From JACQNR01 sp964533045 (GTDB taxonomy: Bacteria > Acidobacteriota > Terriglobia > UBA7540), in the NCBI GenBank assembly GCA_964533045.1, contig CAZHKT010000079.1, forward strand, positions 1-16,846: DNA of 16,846 nt, written 5' to 3'. The number at the start of each line of letters is the position of its first letter. Positions within the stretch are counted from its first letter, which is position 1. The notes under the pieces were generated by a model. The model did not search any database, was not told the origin of the DNA, and saw only the letters and a list, made by a program, of their open reading frames with translations. The translations under genes and the position numbers were made by a program. Shown here in pieces: positions 14,419-16,846 of the stretch.

Positions 14419-15444
14419 CTATTTTTTCTGCGCCTTGACCCCCACGGATTCGAAAGCCTTGCGGATGGCGTCGGGCCCTTGGGACTCGCCCCCCAACATG
14501 CCGAAGTCCTGAGTCATCATGTGGTACTTCTTGGATCCGATGCGAAAACGAAGGTGGTTGCTCTTGATCTGAAGTTCTTGGATTTCGTTCGCCGCCACAT
14601 CAAAGGCATCGTTTTCGCTGTTGCTGCTGAACTGGACACGGCCGTCCCCAATCTTCAACCAACCGGAGCACATTCCCCCGCCATAACCCATAATGGCCTT
14701 GCCATGCTCGTGCGTCACCATGAAGCCATTGGTGTTGGGATCGCCCTGGCCACCTCCCATGATGCGGTCGAGAATCGCGCTGTAGGCATCCTTGGGATTC
14801 TCGGGATTCGAGGCGGAAATTCCCGGACCGGGATGCGCCGGCTGGGGATCAGCGGCGGGAGGCCTCTGTGGAGCCAGCGCCACCGCCACCGTGTTGGTCT
14901 GACCGGCCACCAGTTCCACGCTGCGCGAAAGGTCGTCGAAGCCGGGAGCCGAAATCCGGATTCGATGCTCCCCGGGCGTGAGCGTGGAAACCTTCAGCTT
15001 GCCTTCAGGACTGGTCTTTCCGGCGCGTTCCTCATCGATATAAACTTCCGCGCCGGGAGGGGACGTTTCGAGCATCAGCACCAGCGGTCCTGGAGTCGCG
15101 GCGGCCGCCTGCCTGTCAGGTTTAGGTTCGGGCTTGGGAGCGATTTCTTTTAGCGTTCGGATCAGGTCGTCCCGCGCGCCGGCGTCCTGAAGCTCGACCG
15201 CGATCTCCGGCGTGATTTCAAAGGTAATGCCGTAGGCGCGAACCAATTCGTCCACGCGTGTGGACGGCACGCCGTTTTGGAGCAGTTCCACCACTTCGGC
15301 CTTGCTGAGTGGCTTCCGAGCCTTTTGCTGGGCATCGCCGGCAAGAGCGAAGCATCCCGCCAGCAAGAGCACCACGGCCGCCATCAGGGGTATCTTCGGC
15401 GTATTCAGGAGAATAGACGCAGCGCGTGAGGTTCGGCACTTCAT
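14419..15444 (-). CDS. PEGA-domain lipoprotein, short paralogue of the PEGA-PDZ protein
   Basis: A 341-residue probable lipoprotein: the N-terminus has basic residues, a hydrophobic run and the lipobox LAGC with Cys31. Residues 48-103 form the same helical module as the downstream paralogue, aligned ungapped at an offset of four and about half identical (AEVVELLQNGV ... LQDAGARDDLIRTLKEIAP). PEGA domain, about 121-191 (SPPGAEVYIDEERAG). A short Pro-rich linker replaces the PDZ domain. The C-terminal domain, about 240-337, has H245-E-H247-G, C259-S-G and IGDGRVQF, with alternating hydrophobic strands, then a terminal helix (GPDAIRKAFESVGV). Start ATG 15444 lies five bases after the kinase stop, with no strong ribosome binding site, so translation is probably coupled to the kinase. 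This suggests it is an envelope partner or substrate-side component of the kinase (inference). Confidence 0.85.
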   Translation of the reverse strand: MKCRTSRAASILLNTPKIPLMAAVVLLLAGCFALAGDAQQKARKPLSKAEVVELLQNGVPSTRVDELVRAYGITFEITPEIAVELQDAGARDDLIRTLKEIAPKPEPKPDRQAAAATPGPLVLMLETSPPGAEVYIDEERAGKTSPEGKLKVSTLTPGEHRIRISAPGFDDLSRSVELVAGQTNTVAVALAPQRPPAADPQPAHPGPGISASNPENPKDAYSAILDRIMGGGQGDPNTNGFMVTHEHGKAIMGYGGGMCSGWLKIGDGRVQFSSNSENDAFDVAANEIQELQIKSNHLRFRIGSKKYHMMTQDFGMLGGESQGPDAIRKAFESVGVKAQKK

Positions 15445-15449
15445 AAGCT

Positions 15450-16846
15450 CTAACGGTTCAGGAGGTCTTCAGCCTGTTTGGCTTTCCTCGCGCGGGCCAC
15501 GCGATTGCGGAGTTCCTGGTTGGAGGGATCGAGCGAAAGACCCTGCTCAAATTCTTCGATGGCCTTCTCGTATTCGCCGCGGTCAAAGTAGAACTGGCCC
15601 ATCTTGAGCGCGGCATTAATGCGCCGGGTGTCAACGGCGGGCTTGGCTGGCGGTGGCGGTTCCGGCCTGGGCTGGGGGGTAGCCGCTCGAGGTTTGGGAG
15701 TTTCCACTCGAGGCTTGGGCTGGATAAAGCTTGGGGCGCCACCCGCCGCGGAATCGGCAGGCGTACTGCCCCCTGCATCGAGGGGATTGGTTCGTTCTGG
15801 CTCAGGCGGGACGGGGGTCGTTTGCCCGCCGGCCAGCGGATTCGTGGAACTTTCATTCGGCTCAGGGCCCGGGGCCGGGGTAATCACGTCGGCTCCCTCG
15901 GGTGCCGGCTGATGCTCAGTGAAATACCACGCACCACCCACCAGAATCAAAACCAAGACCCCCAGCGCCGCCCAGATGCCAGCCTGGGAGGGCTTCTTGA
16001 CGGGCGGGGCCGGCACAACGCGAATTTGAGGAGGCGGAGGTGGGGGCGCCACCACGGGCGGTTGCGGCCGCGGCTGCGGGCGCGGCGTGGGAGGCGGCGT
16101 CGCGGTGCGCAGCGCCGCGCCCGAAGCTCTGGAGACTTGCGGCGAAATGACGGAAGGGGCCCGCGGCGGGGGCGGGGCTGGCGCTATTGGCCGCTCCAGA
16201 ATCTCGACGGGCGAAATCACGTGAGTCGCACCGATTTCACTGCTCGTGCCTGCCTCCGCGGCTTCTATCTCTTCTATCAGCTCCTGTGCCGTCGCCGGAC
16301 GGTCTGCCGGATTCTTCTCCAGCAGCCGCATGGTCACGCGCGCCACCGCCGGAGGAATCATCAGTTCAGGATGCACCGCATCCACATCAGTGGGGGGTTG
16401 CTGCACATGGGCAATCAACATTTCCATGGTGGTATCCGCATGGAAAGGAAGCTCGCCCGTCAGCATCTGGTACATCACGATGCCCAGCGAATAGAGGTCC
16501 GAACGGCCATCCAGCTGGTCGCCACGCTTCCCCATCGCCTGCTCGGGAGACATGTACTGCGGCGTGCCGATCACGACGCCCGTGCCCGTTAGCGTCATGC
16601 CGCCCAAGTCCCCCTTGCCGCCCTCTTTGACCTTGGCGATGCCGAAGTCCAGCACTTTGGCCATTTCGCCTTCGGGCGTGGGGACCAGCACAATGTTGTC
16701 GGGCTTGATATCGCGGTGCACCATGCCGAGACGGTGCGCGGCATCGAGCGCCGCCGCCGCCTGCTTGATCACCGAGCAGACGCGGCTGACCGGCTGCGCA
16801 CCTTCCGTTTCGATCAGCTTGCGCAGGCTCTGCCCTTCGATGAACT
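15450..16846 (-). CDS. Transmembrane Ser/Thr protein kinase with extracytoplasmic TPR, 5' end outside the window
   Basis: Hanks-type (PknB-like) receptor kinase; the visible 464 residues run from the hinge/alpha-D region (FIEGQSLRKLIE) to the stop, and the Gly-rich loop and ATP-binding Lys lie beyond the edge. Numbering from the first visible codon: catalytic loop HRDIKPDN at 43-50 with Asp45, DFGIAK at 66-71, activation segment with several Thr (TLTGTGVVIGTPQYMSPEQ, 84-102), and the rest of the C-lobe to about 200. Then a long Pro-rich juxtamembrane stretch, one membrane helix at about 288-308 (WAALGVLVLILVGGAWYF), an outside linker with NPLAGG and NPLDAGG motifs, another Pro-rich stretch, and a single TPR-like unit at about 407-450 (GQFYFDRGEYEKAIEEFEQGLSLDPSN). 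Its stop is five bases before the PEGA lipoprotein start. Catalytic residues in view are intact, so it is probably active. Confidence 0.93.
   Translation of the reverse strand, partial: FIEGQSLRKLIETEGAQPVSRVCSVIKQAAAALDAAHRLGMVHRDIKPDNIVLVPTPEGEMAKVLDFGIAKVKEGGKGDLGGMTLTGTGVVIGTPQYMSPEQAMGKRGDQLDGRSDLYSLGIVMYQMLTGELPFHADTTMEMLIAHVQQPPTDVDAVHPELMIPPAVARVTMRLLEKNPADRPATAQELIEEIEAAEAGTSSEIGATHVISPVEILERPIAPAPPPPRAPSVISPQVSRASGAALRTATPPPTPRPQPRPQPPVVAPPPPPPQIRVVPAPPVKKPSQAGIWAALGVLVLILVGGAWYFTEHQPAPEGADVITPAPGPEPNESSTNPLAGGQTTPVPPEPERTNPLDAGGSTPADSAAGGAPSFIQPKPRVETPKPRAATPQPRPEPPPPAKPAVDTRRINAALKMGQFYFDRGEYEKAIEEFEQGLSLDPSNQELRNRVARARKAKQAEDLLNR

Overview
The window is 16.8 kb of GC-rich, gene-dense bacterial DNA, apparently chromosomal. 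It has no mobile elements, CRISPR arrays, tRNA or rRNA that I can recognise. A run of 10 Ns at 2554-2563 marks it as a scaffolded draft or metagenome assembly. Secreted TPR proteins, a transmembrane Ser/Thr kinase followed by PEGA-domain envelope proteins, and a purC-cvpA-Fis-like unit fit the Acidobacteriota best. That placement is inference from gene style; no phylogenetic marker was tested.

Left part, mostly + strand (1-7496): a type II NADH dehydrogenase-like flavoprotein (176-1429); a 376-base tract without a gene; a full-length chromosome-condensation ATPase gene smc (1806-5535), interrupted only by the N-run, which appears to be artificial; then a well-bounded unit of purC (SAICAR synthetase), a CvpA-family membrane protein and a small Fis-type helix-turn-helix protein. 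That unit has a good sigma70-like promoter at 5637-5664 and a strong hairpin terminator at 7461-7496. The first ~58 bases may hold the 5' end of a minus-strand gene.

Middle (7497-10930): a secreted TPR protein with an OB-like C-terminal region (minus) is divergent from an unrecognised + strand protein built of two ungapped 127-residue repeats. The latter overlaps by 8 bp, tail to tail, a secreted TPR/matrixin-like zinc metalloprotease (minus).

Right part, all minus strand (9959-16846). Transcription order is: Ser/Thr kinase (5' end outside the window); a lipoprotein with a PEGA domain; a secreted PEGA-PDZ protein; nicotinate phosphoribosyltransferase (pncB); nicotinamidase (pncA); and the metalloprotease. 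pncB and pncA together form the deamidating NAD salvage route, nicotinamide to nicotinate to NaMN, and are translationally tight. The kinase and the two PEGA proteins look like an envelope signalling cassette. The two PEGA proteins are paralogues that share an N-terminal helical module of about 56 residues, a PEGA domain, and a C-terminal domain with an H-x-H-G ... C-S-G pattern that I cannot assign to a named family. This cassette is the best candidate here for something under-described.
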